This document shows, piece by piece, positions 32,413 to 40,356 of a stretch of DNA of 64,000 bases; positions within the stretch are counted from its first letter, which is position 1, and each line of letters opens with the position of its first letter. This DNA is from Verrucomicrobiaceae bacterium E54 (GTDB taxonomy: Bacteria > Verrucomicrobiota > Verrucomicrobiia > Verrucomicrobiales > Akkermansiaceae). Position numbers and translations under genes: made by a program. The stretch covers positions 1 to 64,000 of the forward strand of contig JAKZES010000003.1 in the NCBI GenBank assembly GCA_022548915.1. Direction: 5' to 3'. The notes under the pieces are model-generated. The model saw only the letters and a list, made by a program, of their open reading frames with translations, was not told the DNA's origin and made no database searches.

Positions 32413-33968
32413 CGGTTCTCGGGGGCCTGGGCGGGTGGTGGTGGCGGTGGATCGATGATGTTGAGCCAGGCGAGGGCCGCCTTGGCTTCCGGCAGCGAGG
32501 CGAAGGTGGTCGAAGCGGTGCGCAGCTGGCGAATGGCGGCCTCCTTGCGTCCGGCCTCGCGGTCGATGCGGGCGATGTGGAGATCCATGCGAAGCTTGCC
32601 GGCGGGATCCGTGAAGCGCGGCAGCGCATCGCGGAAGATCGAGGCGGCGCGGTCGCCACGACCGATGAGGTGAAGGTGGAGGCCGACCGCTTCGAGCAGG
32701 CGCGGATCGTTCATCCGCGTCGAGGCGGCGCGCAGCTGCGCCTCGCGCTCGGTGTCGTCGGACGGCCAACGGAGCTGGGCGATGCGCAGCGCGCGGAAGA
32801 GCCGGTCGGCGTCGGCCTTGCGGCCGGACCCGTCGATGCGCACAAAGGGCCGGTAGAGGGGGTCGCCGAGCACCACCGCCTGCCAGGATACGGCGGGGGC
32901 GGCCATGTACGCGGCTTCGACGAGCGTGTGGCCGTCGAGCAGGCGGTCGGTGAGGATGTCGAGGTGGTGGGTCAGGTGGAGGAAGGGTTCGTAGACGTTG
33001 CCGACCGTGGCGGCGGCACCCCTGGCGAGCAGGGGCGCGCACCAGGTCTTGTTCGGATCCCGGAGGGTGGCCGCACTGAAGGAGTGGAGATGGACCGCCA
33101 CCGCCCCGCGCTTGAACTTGAACCCCGGTTTGACGAACGGGCCGCTGACGTTCCAGTCGTACCAGCCGAGGTAGTAGGCGGTGTCATCGAGCGGGAAGTT
33201 GACCGGCAGGGTTTCGTTGAAACGGTCGACCAGTGTCGGGATGCCTTGGCCGTCGAGGGTGGTCGCCGCGGTGCGCATCCAGCCGTCGCCTTGGGCGATC
33301 TTGTTGGCGAGGTCGACCACGGCGAAGCCCCACAGGCCGGTCTTCTCGACCTCGACGGCATCCTCGATCATGCGCTCGCAGACCGCGAAGCTGTGGGCAT
33401 CGATCCGGCCGACCAGGAGAATCGGCGGCTCGGCCTCGGCGACCGGCGCGTCGCTTTTGAAATAGGGATTGTTGAGCGGGCCTTCGAGGGGGAGCCCCTC
33501 GTTTTCGAGCATCGCAAGTTCGGAATCCACCGCGGCGCTTGCGGTGGCCATCATCTGCTGCTGGGTGGGCGGGGCGCCGTTCTCGTTCTTGGGGAAGGCG
33601 TGCTTGATCCGGCTCGGCACCCCGCGCATGCAGACGAGAATGCGGATCTTGGTGCTTTGGAGGGCCGGGTTGCCCTTGGGATCCCGCACCCGGCGCCACC
33701 AGCGGCGTTCGTCGAAGATCCCGGCGAGCGGTTCCCGCAGCAGGGAGTCGTACTCGTCGCGGCTGATCTCCTCCTTGTCGGGCAGGGGGAGGCCGATGAG
33801 GTTTTCGGCGGGGATGTCGCGCTTCTCGGCGTAGAGCCGGGCGAGCTTTTCGGATCCCTCGACCCCGCTGTTGTAGATCACGGCGACGGTGGCGGGCCGC
33901 GGCGGCTCCGGCGGTTCCGCGCGCAGGGCGACGGAGAGGACCAGGATCAGAAGCGGAACGGGGAACAT
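32409..33968 (-). CDS. TIGR03790 family secreted protein
   Basis: A 519-residue protein with a short signal peptide (MFPVPLLILVLSVALRA) and the features of family TIGR03790: VAVIYNSGVEGSEKLARLYAEKR, IRILVCMRGVPSRI, DSELAML and YYLGWYDWNVSG. The C-terminal 150 residues are helical and repeat-like, ending in a proline run (PPPPPPAQAPENR). The function of the family is unknown; it is frequent in Planctomycetes, Verrucomicrobia and Acidobacteria, where it is secreted. It overlaps the DUF2851 gene (ATGA). Confidence 0.85.
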   Translation of the reverse strand: MFPVPLLILVLSVALRAEPPEPPRPATVAVIYNSGVEGSEKLARLYAEKRDIPAENLIGLPLPDKEEISRDEYDSLLREPLAGIFDERRWWRRVRDPKGNPALQSTKIRILVCMRGVPSRIKHAFPKNENGAPPTQQQMMATASAAVDSELAMLENEGLPLEGPLNNPYFKSDAPVAEAEPPILLVGRIDAHSFAVCERMIEDAVEVEKTGLWGFAVVDLANKIAQGDGWMRTAATTLDGQGIPTLVDRFNETLPVNFPLDDTAYYLGWYDWNVSGPFVKPGFKFKRGAVAVHLHSFSAATLRDPNKTWCAPLLARGAAATVGNVYEPFLHLTHHLDILTDRLLDGHTLVEAAYMAAPAVSWQAVVLGDPLYRPFVRIDGSGRKADADRLFRALRIAQLRWPSDDTEREAQLRAASTRMNDPRLLEAVGLHLHLIGRGDRAASIFRDALPRFTDPAGKLRMDLHIARIDREAGRKEAAIRQLRTASTTFASLPEAKAALAWLNIIDPPPPPPAQAPENR

Positions 33969-34004
33969 GAGACGATGGGAAGATTTCCCGCGCCGGGATG
34001 GAAC

Positions 34005-34793
34005 CTAAAAAGCGGGCAGCTTCAATCCATCGTGCGCGACATGGACCTGGGGCGGAAGGCCGGCCGCCAGCGCGGCGTGGTCGTTTTCGTGGCCGAGATG
34101 GGTCAGCCACGCCTGACCGGGTTCGATTTCCCCGATCATGGCCATGGCCTCGGCGAGCGACAGGTGGGTCGGGTGCGGATCGGGCCGCAGTGAGTCGAGG
34201 ATGAGAATGTCGACGTTCCGCAGCAGCTCGCGGGTGGTGGTCGGGATCTCCTTCACGTCGGGGATGTAGGCGATCGGCGGGTAGCCCGGGTGGTCGAAGA
34301 GAAAGCCGTGGGTCTCGATGTTGCCATGGACGACCGGCAGCGGGGTGATCTTCAGGCTGCCGATCCCGAAGGGGCCGTCGAGCAGCACCGGGGCGGGCTT
34401 GACGTAGCCCTTGTAGACGTTGTCCGGCGAAAAGGCCCACGGGTACATCTGACCGAGGATGTCGAGGGTCTGGCGGTTGCCGTGAAGCGGCAGCGGGTCG
34501 TCGCGCCGCCAGCAGAAGGCCCGCAACTCATCGAAGCCGGCGACATGATCGACGTGGGCGTGGGTGTAGAGCACGGCATCGACGCGGGTCAGCTTCTCAC
34601 GCAGTGCCTGCTCGCGGAGGTCGGGTCCCGAGTCGACCAGCAGGCTGTGCCCGCCGGCCTCGAGATGGATCGAGGCCCGGGTGCGGCGGTTCCGGGGGTC
34701 GCCGGAGGTGCAGACCGCGCAGTCACAGCCGATCACCGGCACGCCGACCGAGGTGCCGGTGCCGAGAAAGGTGAGGTGGAAGGAGCCCGCCAT
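34005..34793 (-). CDS. MBL-fold metallo-hydrolase (PhnP/RNase Z-like)
   Basis: A 262-residue protein with start at 34793 (MAGSFHLTFLGTGTSVGVP) rather than the track start at 34832. Metal ligands are in THAHVDHVAGFDEL and the later HGN and HLGHEN motifs. An early pair of Cys residues (GCDCAVC) resembles the zinc site of PhnP-type cyclic phosphodiesterases. GTGTS is the family signature. Probably a phosphodiesterase acting on a cyclic nucleotide, cyclic ribose phosphate or related compound. It is separated by 36 bases from the TIGR03790 gene on the same strand. Confidence 0.85.
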   Translation of the reverse strand: MAGSFHLTFLGTGTSVGVPVIGCDCAVCTSGDPRNRRTRASIHLEAGGHSLLVDSGPDLREQALREKLTRVDAVLYTHAHVDHVAGFDELRAFCWRRDDPLPLHGNRQTLDILGQMYPWAFSPDNVYKGYVKPAPVLLDGPFGIGSLKITPLPVVHGNIETHGFLFDHPGYPPIAYIPDVKEIPTTTRELLRNVDILILDSLRPDPHPTHLSLAEAMAMIGEIEPGQAWLTHLGHENDHAALAAGLPPQVHVAHDGLKLPAF

Positions 34794-34827
34794 GCGCGGG
34801 GACAGGCTGTCACAGCCATGGAGAACT

Positions 34828-34925
34828 GCCAAGTGCCCCGGCGGCCCGGGGTGGCTACCGTCGTTGCTCCAAAGGATTGGAGTTCATGGGACCCGCTGCC
34901 GGGGGTGCGGTGGCGGGCACTTGGC
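34828..34925. repeat. 98-bp inverted repeat with perfect 11-bp ends
   Basis: GCCAAGTGCCC (34828-34838) and GGGCACTTGGC (34915-34925) are exact reverse complements bordering about 76 bases that contain further GC-rich palindromic parts (CGGCGGCCCGGGG, CGCTGCCGGGGG). It lies between the divergent MBL and metalloprotease genes. It resembles a miniature inverted-repeat element; no flanking target duplication was spotted. Confidence 0.65.
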
Positions 34926-35028
34926 CTGGTTCTCAACCAGCCTTGAATTTCAGGATCTTCAGACTTGTTGATGCGAGTCGCACCATGGAGTGTTCGGAGC
35001 CCCCAGGAACCGCTTAATCACCAGAACC

Positions 35029-36216
35029 ATGCGTCCACTTCCATTCCTGAGTGCCTTGCTCGCGACCTCGGCATCCGCCATTCAAATTCAAGTCGACTAC
35101 ACCTACGACACCGACGGCTACTTCGATATTCCCGAGCGACGACAAGCGCTTGAGGCCGCTGCTCAGTTCTATAGTGACTTGCTGAGCGATAATCTGTTGC
35201 GGGTGGATCCTTCGGAGTTCCCCGGTGGCAGTTGGACCGTATTTGTCAGCAATCCCCAAACCGGAGCCACCGAGAGTTTGCCCAATCCGGTAGTCCCGGA
35301 AGATATCCTCATCGTCTTCGCCGGAGCCCGTGAACTGGGTGGCACCGTCCGAGGTCAGGGGGGAACGTCCGGATACAGTGGATTTGGATCGGCTGCCGCG
35401 TGGTTCTCGAGGATCCGTGCCCGGGGAAATCCGGGGGCGGATGTCAACGACGACAGCCTGGCAACCGATTTCGCACCCTCCTTCGGCTTCGTGACGTTCG
35501 ACATCACGACGGACTTCAATTTCTCATCGACCCCCCATCCCACGAAGACCGACTTCATTCCGGTGGCCCTGCACGAGTTCGCGCATGTGCTTGGTATCGG
35601 AACGGCCGCGTCGTGGGACAACCTCATCAACTCGAACACCTTCACCGGCCCGGCCGTCGTGCAGTCGGCAGGTAGCGCGCCCGCCGTGCAAACCGGTGGA
35701 GGTCACTTTGATCAGAGCGTTTCGAACAAACCCGCCTACGGCTCTTTTGGTACGCCCCATGGATCTTCCGGCGCGGTCATGATGCGGCCCAGCCTGACCG
35801 GCAGCAGCGGCGGACTCACGGTGGCGACCGACCTCGATCTGGCGGGCTTGCTGGACATTGGCTGGGAAGTCAGCCCTCCAGCCATCGTCGAGATCGTGAA
35901 TCTCGGGCCCTCGGCGACCGAGCTTGAGTGGCCGTCTTCCAGCTTCCTCGACTACGTCGTCGAAAAGGACACCGATCTCGACTTCTCGAATGCCAGCCAG
36001 TTCTCGTTCAGTGGTGACGGGTTCGTGAAATCATGGACCGATCCCGCACCCCCCGCCGGGAAGGCATTTTACCGCCTGGTGAGTGAGCCATTCGGTCCTG
36101 CCGCCGTCCCGGCTGCACCATCTGCGCCTCTCCGCACAGAGCAAGTGAACGAAGGACTCATGACAGTCTACGTCGCCCCGCGCTGGGTCGAAGGCTGCGG
36201 ATGCTCCGATCACTGA
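35029..36216 (+). CDS. secreted putative zinc metalloprotease
   Basis: A 395-residue protein. The ATG at 35029 gives a signal peptide (MRPLPFLSALLATSASA). The metal-binding helix HEFAHVLGIGT (His 182, Glu 183, His 186) resembles the metzincin motif HExxHxxGxxH, but the tenth position is Thr instead of the third His, so metal binding may use another residue. The C-terminal region (about 280-370) looks like the secreted beta-domain often attached to verrucomicrobial exoenzymes (SFLDYVVEKDTDLDFSNASQ, FYRLVS). The last residues (VEGCGCSDH) look unlike a normal end, possibly a frameshifted tail. Confidence 0.7.
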   Translation: MRPLPFLSALLATSASAIQIQVDYTYDTDGYFDIPERRQALEAAAQFYSDLLSDNLLRVDPSEFPGGSWTVFVSNPQTGATESLPNPVVPEDILIVFAGARELGGTVRGQGGTSGYSGFGSAAAWFSRIRARGNPGADVNDDSLATDFAPSFGFVTFDITTDFNFSSTPHPTKTDFIPVALHEFAHVLGIGTAASWDNLINSNTFTGPAVVQSAGSAPAVQTGGGHFDQSVSNKPAYGSFGTPHGSSGAVMMRPSLTGSSGGLTVATDLDLAGLLDIGWEVSPPAIVEIVNLGPSATELEWPSSSFLDYVVEKDTDLDFSNASQFSFSGDGFVKSWTDPAPPAGKAFYRLVSEPFGPAAVPAAPSAPLRTEQVNEGLMTVYVAPRWVEGCGCSDH

Positions 36217-36353
36217 GGACAAGAACGCACAGCCTCGCTTTGCGTTTCCCGGAGCCCGACCTGCCCGTTGAGTCGATGGATCCGGTCGGGGATGTCGAGT
36301 TGCCCGGTGGGCCGGGCGGCCGTTTCATGCGCCTGCGGGTGATCCGGCCGTGA
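36201..36353 (+). other. possible coding tail downstream of the metalloprotease (50 codons)
   Basis: An ATG at 36201 in a different frame from the metalloprotease opens 50 codons ending at TGA 36353. The second half reads PVGDVELPGGPGGRFMRLRVIRP, which resembles C-terminal tails of secreted proteins in this group. It may be the true C-terminus of the preceding gene after a frameshift, a relic, or chance. It fills most of the gap before thrS. Confidence 0.25.
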
Positions 36354-36441
36354 GGATTTCCCGGATTTGCCTCAACGCCGGGGATGCCGGCCGTGATTCG
36401 CGGTTGTAAGTTGGGTGCGGACCTGCTTTCTCCGGGGCGGC

Positions 36442-38316
36442 ATGGCCGAACGAAAAACGCTGGAAGAACGGGAGCAGATGACGGATCTGGAGCGCCTGCG
36501 GCATTCGTGTGCCCATGTGATGGCGACCGCGATCCTGCGGATCTGGCCGGACGCGCAGTTCGCCTACGGTCCTCCGGTGGAGAACGGCTTCTACTACGAC
36601 CTCGACATGGAGCACCGGATCACGCCGGACGACTTCGAGAAGATCGAGCAGGAGATGCGCAAGGTGGCGAAGGAAAACCAGCGCTTCGAGAGGATCGTGA
36701 TTTCCCGCGACGAGGCGAAGGCGATGGCCGAAAGCGGCCGCCTGGGTGGTTTGTCCGAGCGCCCCGGAAATGCCAGTCGCTTCAAGCTCGACCTGATCGA
36801 CAAGATTCCCGAAGGCGAGGAGATCTCCTGTTACCAGAACGGCGAATTCATCGACCTCTGTGCCGGCCCGCACGTCGGCTCGACGGCCAAGACGAAGCAC
36901 GCGAAGCTGATGGCGGTGTCGTCGTCCTTCTACATGGGCGACAAGGACAAGGGGCAGCTGCAGCGGGTCTATGGCACGGCCTTCCCGACGAAGGACGAAC
37001 TCATGACGCACCTCGAGCGGCTCGAGGAGGCGAAGAAGCGCGACCACCGCAAGCTCGGGCGCGAGATGGGCCTGTTCCACATCGACGAGGCGGTCGGCCA
37101 GGGACTCATTTTGTGGAAACCGAAGGGCGGGCTGGTGCGCCGGCAGCTGCAGGACTTCATCACCGAGGAGCTCGACAAGCAGGGCTACTCGCAGGTCTTC
37201 ACGCCGCACATCGGCAAGCTCGACCTCTACCGCACCAGCGGTCACTTCCCCTACTACCAGGAGAGCCAGTATGCGCCGATCCCCGAGCGCGACACCCTCG
37301 AGAAGCTGGCCGACGAGAACGCGAGCTGCGACCAGTTGATCAACGGCCTCGAGGAGGGGCAGTACGAAGGCTACCTGCTCAAGCCGATGAACTGTCCGCA
37401 CCACATCAAGATCTTCGACAGCGAGCACCGCTCGTACCGGGATCTGCCGGTGCGCCTGGCCGAGTTCGGCACGGTTTACCGCTGGGAGCAGAGCGGCGAG
37501 CTGGGCGGCATGACGCGGGTCCGCGGCTTCACCCAGGACGACGCCCACATTTTCTGCACGCCGGACCAGGTGGCCGGGGAGATCGAGGGCTGCCTCGGGC
37601 TCGTGAAGAAGGTCCTGACGACCCTCGGCATGGACGACTACACCGTGCGGCTGTCGCTGCGCGATCCGGACAGCGACAAGTACGTCGGCTCGCCCGAGAA
37701 CTGGGACAAGGCCGAGGCCGCGCTGCGCGAGGCGGTGCGGGGGATGGGCGTGGACTACACCGAGGAACTCGGCGAGGCCGCCTTCTACGGACCGAAGATC
37801 GACTTCGTGGTGAAGGACGTGATCGGCCGCTCGTGGCAGCTTGGCACGGTGCAGGTCGACTACAACCTGCCCGAGCGTTTCGGGCTGGAATACGTCGGGG
37901 CCGACAACACGACCCACCGCCCGGTAATGATCCACCGCGCGCCCTTCGGCTCGCTGGAGCGCTTCACCGGCCTGCTGATCGAGCACTTCGCCGGCAAGTT
38001 TCCGACCTGGCTGGCGCCCGAACAGGTGCGGGTGCTGCCGATTTCCGAGAAGTTCCTCGAGGCGGCCGAGGAGACGACCGCCCGGCTCGCCGATGCCGGG
38101 GTGCGGGTCTCGCTCGACCGCGGAGGTGACAAAGTCGGTGCCAAGATTCGTCTTGCCCGGCTCGACCGGGTTCCGTATATGATCGTCCTAGGCGCCCGAG
38201 AGGTCGAGCAGGGGACGGTTTCCGTCCGCCACCGCGACAAAGACGACCTTGGTGCCCAATCACTTGATGCTTTCATTGGAACGATACGCGAGGAAATCCA
38301 GAACCGGTCACTTTGA
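36442..38316 (+). CDS. thrS: threonyl-tRNA synthetase lacking the TGS domain
   Basis: A 624-residue class II aminoacyl-tRNA synthetase. The ATG at 36442 (MAERKTLEERE) is used; one at 36478 is possible. The protein begins directly with the N2 editing domain (RHSCAHVMATAI), so the N-terminal TGS domain of about 60 residues seen in most bacterial ThrRS is absent. The catalytic core has PMNCPHHIKIF with a zinc-ligand Cys, RVRGFTQDDAHIFC and HRAPFGSLERF. An anticodon-binding domain follows. An insert (about residues 295-312) precedes MNCPHH. It is followed by infC, a common pairing. Confidence 0.94.
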   Translation: MAERKTLEEREQMTDLERLRHSCAHVMATAILRIWPDAQFAYGPPVENGFYYDLDMEHRITPDDFEKIEQEMRKVAKENQRFERIVISRDEAKAMAESGRLGGLSERPGNASRFKLDLIDKIPEGEEISCYQNGEFIDLCAGPHVGSTAKTKHAKLMAVSSSFYMGDKDKGQLQRVYGTAFPTKDELMTHLERLEEAKKRDHRKLGREMGLFHIDEAVGQGLILWKPKGGLVRRQLQDFITEELDKQGYSQVFTPHIGKLDLYRTSGHFPYYQESQYAPIPERDTLEKLADENASCDQLINGLEEGQYEGYLLKPMNCPHHIKIFDSEHRSYRDLPVRLAEFGTVYRWEQSGELGGMTRVRGFTQDDAHIFCTPDQVAGEIEGCLGLVKKVLTTLGMDDYTVRLSLRDPDSDKYVGSPENWDKAEAALREAVRGMGVDYTEELGEAAFYGPKIDFVVKDVIGRSWQLGTVQVDYNLPERFGLEYVGADNTTHRPVMIHRAPFGSLERFTGLLIEHFAGKFPTWLAPEQVRVLPISEKFLEAAEETTARLADAGVRVSLDRGGDKVGAKIRLARLDRVPYMIVLGAREVEQGTVSVRHRDKDDLGAQSLDAFIGTIREEIQNRSL

Positions 38317-38448
38317 GGACCGGCTCCTACGCTGATGCATCCCTCATGACGGGACTCCTGCATTCACGTTCCACCACCCTCTTCGCGGGGAGCCACCGGC
38401 TGTGTCCGGTTCTCGCCGCGTCGCACTGAACCAACACCGACCAGAGCC

Positions 38449-39168
38449 ATCGCTAAGAAAAAGAAGAAATTCAAACGGACACCGCGTGACACGACCCGTG
38501 TCAACGAGCGCATCCGTGCCCCCAGAGTCCGTGTCGTCCTCCCCGACGGCCGTCAACTCGGAGTCATGAGCGCCAGGGAAGCCTTGGAGAAGGCGAAGCT
38601 GGTCGGGCTCGATCTGGTCGAAATCGCCTCCAAGGCCGATCCGCCGGTCTGCCGCATCATCGATTACGGCAAGTACAAGTACGAGCAGGCGAAACTCAAG
38701 AAGCAGGAGAAGAGCGCCAAGAACGCGACCCGGATGAAGGAGATCAAGTTCCGCGTCCGCACCGAGCAGCACGACTACAACATCAAGCTGCACCGCATCG
38801 AGAACTTCCTCGAAGAGGGGCACAAGATCCGCGTGGTGCTCCAGTTCCGCGGCCGGGAGAACGCCCACCGCGAGCTGGGTTTCGATAAGCTCGAAAGGAT
38901 CATCGCGGACCTCAAGACGATGGCCAATGTCGACCAACCACCGAGGTTGAGCGGCCGTGCGCTGGGGATGACGCTTTCGCCGCTGCCCAAGGCCCAGCAG
39001 AAGCGCAAGTTCCAGATGTTCCACGGCGAGTTGATCGACGAGGACGACTTCATCGACGAGGACGAGGAAGAGGAAGATGTGGAGGTGATGTCGGAGCCGG
39101 CCTCCGACGAGGACGATTCCGCCGACGGGGAGTCGGCCGACGAAACGGCCGACGAGGCCAAGGTGTGA
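38449..39168 (+). CDS. infC: translation initiation factor IF-3 (non-AUG start)
   Basis: The track begins at an ATG (38566), but the conserved IF3 N-terminal domain starts far earlier in the same frame (TRVNERIRAPRVRVVLPDGR). No ATG, GTG or TTG lies in frame before it. The best start is ATC at 38449, followed by codons for AKKKKKFKRTPRD; infC genes are known to use AUU or AUC to allow self-regulation. The protein is then 239 residues: N-domain, linker, C-domain (KFRVRTEQHDYNIKL, RFQRGRENAHRE-like text) and an acidic tail (DEDEEEEDVEVM). It binds the 30S subunit and controls start-codon choice. No strong ribosome-binding site is seen upstream. Confidence 0.93.
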   Translation: MAKKKKKFKRTPRDTTRVNERIRAPRVRVVLPDGRQLGVMSAREALEKAKLVGLDLVEIASKADPPVCRIIDYGKYKYEQAKLKKQEKSAKNATRMKEIKFRVRTEQHDYNIKLHRIENFLEEGHKIRVVLQFRGRENAHRELGFDKLERIIADLKTMANVDQPPRLSGRALGMTLSPLPKAQQKRKFQMFHGELIDEDDFIDEDEEEEDVEVMSEPASDEDDSADGESADETADEAKV

Positions 39169-39845
39169 GCGCTCCGGCGAGACTCTGGCTTTTCGACATC
39201 GACGGCACCCTGGTGGACACCGGCGGTGCCGGGATGCGGGCGTTGAAGGATGCGGCGCACGAGTGCTTCGGCGCGGAAGGCCCGGAACTCGATCTCGCGG
39301 GCAGCACCGACTCGGGAATCGTGGCGGACATGTTCCGGCACTTCGGGCAGGAACCCGACGAGGCGGGAATCGAATCGTTTTACGCGCTCTATCTCGAACA
39401 TCTCGAACGCCACCTCGGAGGGGGGCGGTTTCCGGGGCGGGTGCTGGCCGGTGCGTTGGAGATGCTCGAAGTGGTTGCCGGCAGGGAGGACATCACGGTG
39501 GGCCTCCTGACCGGCAATATCGAGTCCGGTGCCCGGGCCAAGATGCGGCACTACGGGCTCGATCATCACTTTGGTTTCGGCGCGTACGGCTGCGATCACC
39601 CCGACCGCAATCGGCTCGGGCCGGTCGCTCTTGAGCGGGCCGCGGCTCATGCCGGGCGGACGTTCACTCCCGAGGAGACCCTGATCATCGGCGACACGCC
39701 CAAGGACATCGCCTGTGCCCGCGCTCTCGGTGCCCGCTGCCTCGCCGTCGCCACCGGTTCCATCCCGGCGGATGGATTGCAGGAGGCCGATCACGTGCTC
39801 GCTTCCCTGGAGGAGCGAGAGGTGTGGGAGAAGTTTCTAAGTTAG
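39165..39845 (+). CDS. HAD-superfamily hydrolase (phosphatase)
   Basis: A 226-residue HAD-IA phosphatase. Motif I is FDIDGTLVDTGG (nucleophile Asp near residue 11), motif II is in LLTGN, and motifs III/IV are in GPVALERAA and IIGDTPKDIACARA. Its GTG start overlaps the infC stop (GTGA). It resembles phosphoglycolate-phosphatase-like proteins, but the cap domain does not define a substrate. A repair role for phosphoglycolate or general nucleotide or sugar phosphate housekeeping is likely. Confidence 0.87.
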   Translation: MSAPARLWLFDIDGTLVDTGGAGMRALKDAAHECFGAEGPELDLAGSTDSGIVADMFRHFGQEPDEAGIESFYALYLEHLERHLGGGRFPGRVLAGALEMLEVVAGREDITVGLLTGNIESGARAKMRHYGLDHHFGFGAYGCDHPDRNRLGPVALERAAAHAGRTFTPEETLIIGDTPKDIACARALGARCLAVATGSIPADGLQEADHVLASLEEREVWEKFLS

Positions 39846-39865
39846 GTGTGGAAGGGGTTTGAAGG

Positions 39866-40120
39866 CTACGACAACAAATGATCGTATTCGGCGTGGGTTC
39901 CGATGAAAAACCAGATCACCACATCCCCCTCCATGATTCCAAGGGCACGATAGCCCCCTGTCACTCTCGCTGACCAGAAGTCACCCACTTTCTTGAACCG
40001 CACCGATGGATGGTGGGGGTCTTCGAGCCAAAGTGAAAATTGCTTGTCCGCAGCTCGCTGGATCCTTGAGGGAAGCCTCTGATAACCCTCCCAAAAGCTG
40101 GCGACGGCTCTACTCTGCAT
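39866..40120 (-). CDS. RelE/ParE-type toxin
   Basis: An 84-residue protein with the compact RelE/ParE fold pattern (FWEGYQRLPSRIQRAADKQFS, GDFWSARVTGGYRALG, VIWFFIGTHAEYDHLL). Relatives are mRNA interferases or gyrase poisons; which one cannot be told. Its start lies 11 bases inside the preceding antitoxin gene, as in a typical antitoxin-toxin operon. It converges with the HAD gene. Base composition is lower in GC than in neighbours, suggesting a mobile origin. Confidence 0.85.
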   Translation of the reverse strand: MQSRAVASFWEGYQRLPSRIQRAADKQFSLWLEDPHHPSVRFKKVGDFWSARVTGGYRALGIMEGDVVIWFFIGTHAEYDHLLS

Positions 40121-40325
40121 CCGACGGAAAACTCTTCGACTTCCCCGCGCGATATTCGCTGAGGGCCTCCTCTGCGACCTTGTTCAGACGACCCGCCTCC
40201 ACATCGTCCTCAAGCTGCTGATCCCACTGCGCATCGATTCGACGCTGAAGCCATTCACCCAGTGCGAAAACCTGGTCTTTGGGCAAGCGGTCGATTGCCT
40301 CTTCGATCTCTTGAAGCGTTCCCAT
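40110..40325 (-). CDS. antitoxin partner of the RelE-type toxin
   Basis: A 71-residue acidic protein (LQEIEEAIDRLPKDQVFALGEWLQRR, QLEDDVEAGRLNKVAEEAL). This is a common antitoxin type beside RelE-like toxins. It should neutralise the toxin and may repress the operon, although no clear DNA-binding domain is visible. It overlaps the toxin start by 11 bases. The next gene upstream (glycosyltransferase) ends 31 bases before it on the same strand. Confidence 0.8.
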   Translation of the reverse strand: MGTLQEIEEAIDRLPKDQVFALGEWLQRRIDAQWDQQLEDDVEAGRLNKVAEEALSEYRAGKSKSFPSDAE

Positions 40326-40356
40326 GCTGTGATTTTAGGTGTACCTGCGATGGCTC

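Noticed and set aside
31048-33042. 664-residue ORF
   Set aside because: The first 210 codons are antisense/shifted text of the TIGR03790 gene; DUF2851 begins at 32412.
38361-38440. Hairpin between thrS and infC as a terminator
   Set aside because: ACCGG/CCGGT stem is short and no T-run follows; could be regulatory but is not supported.
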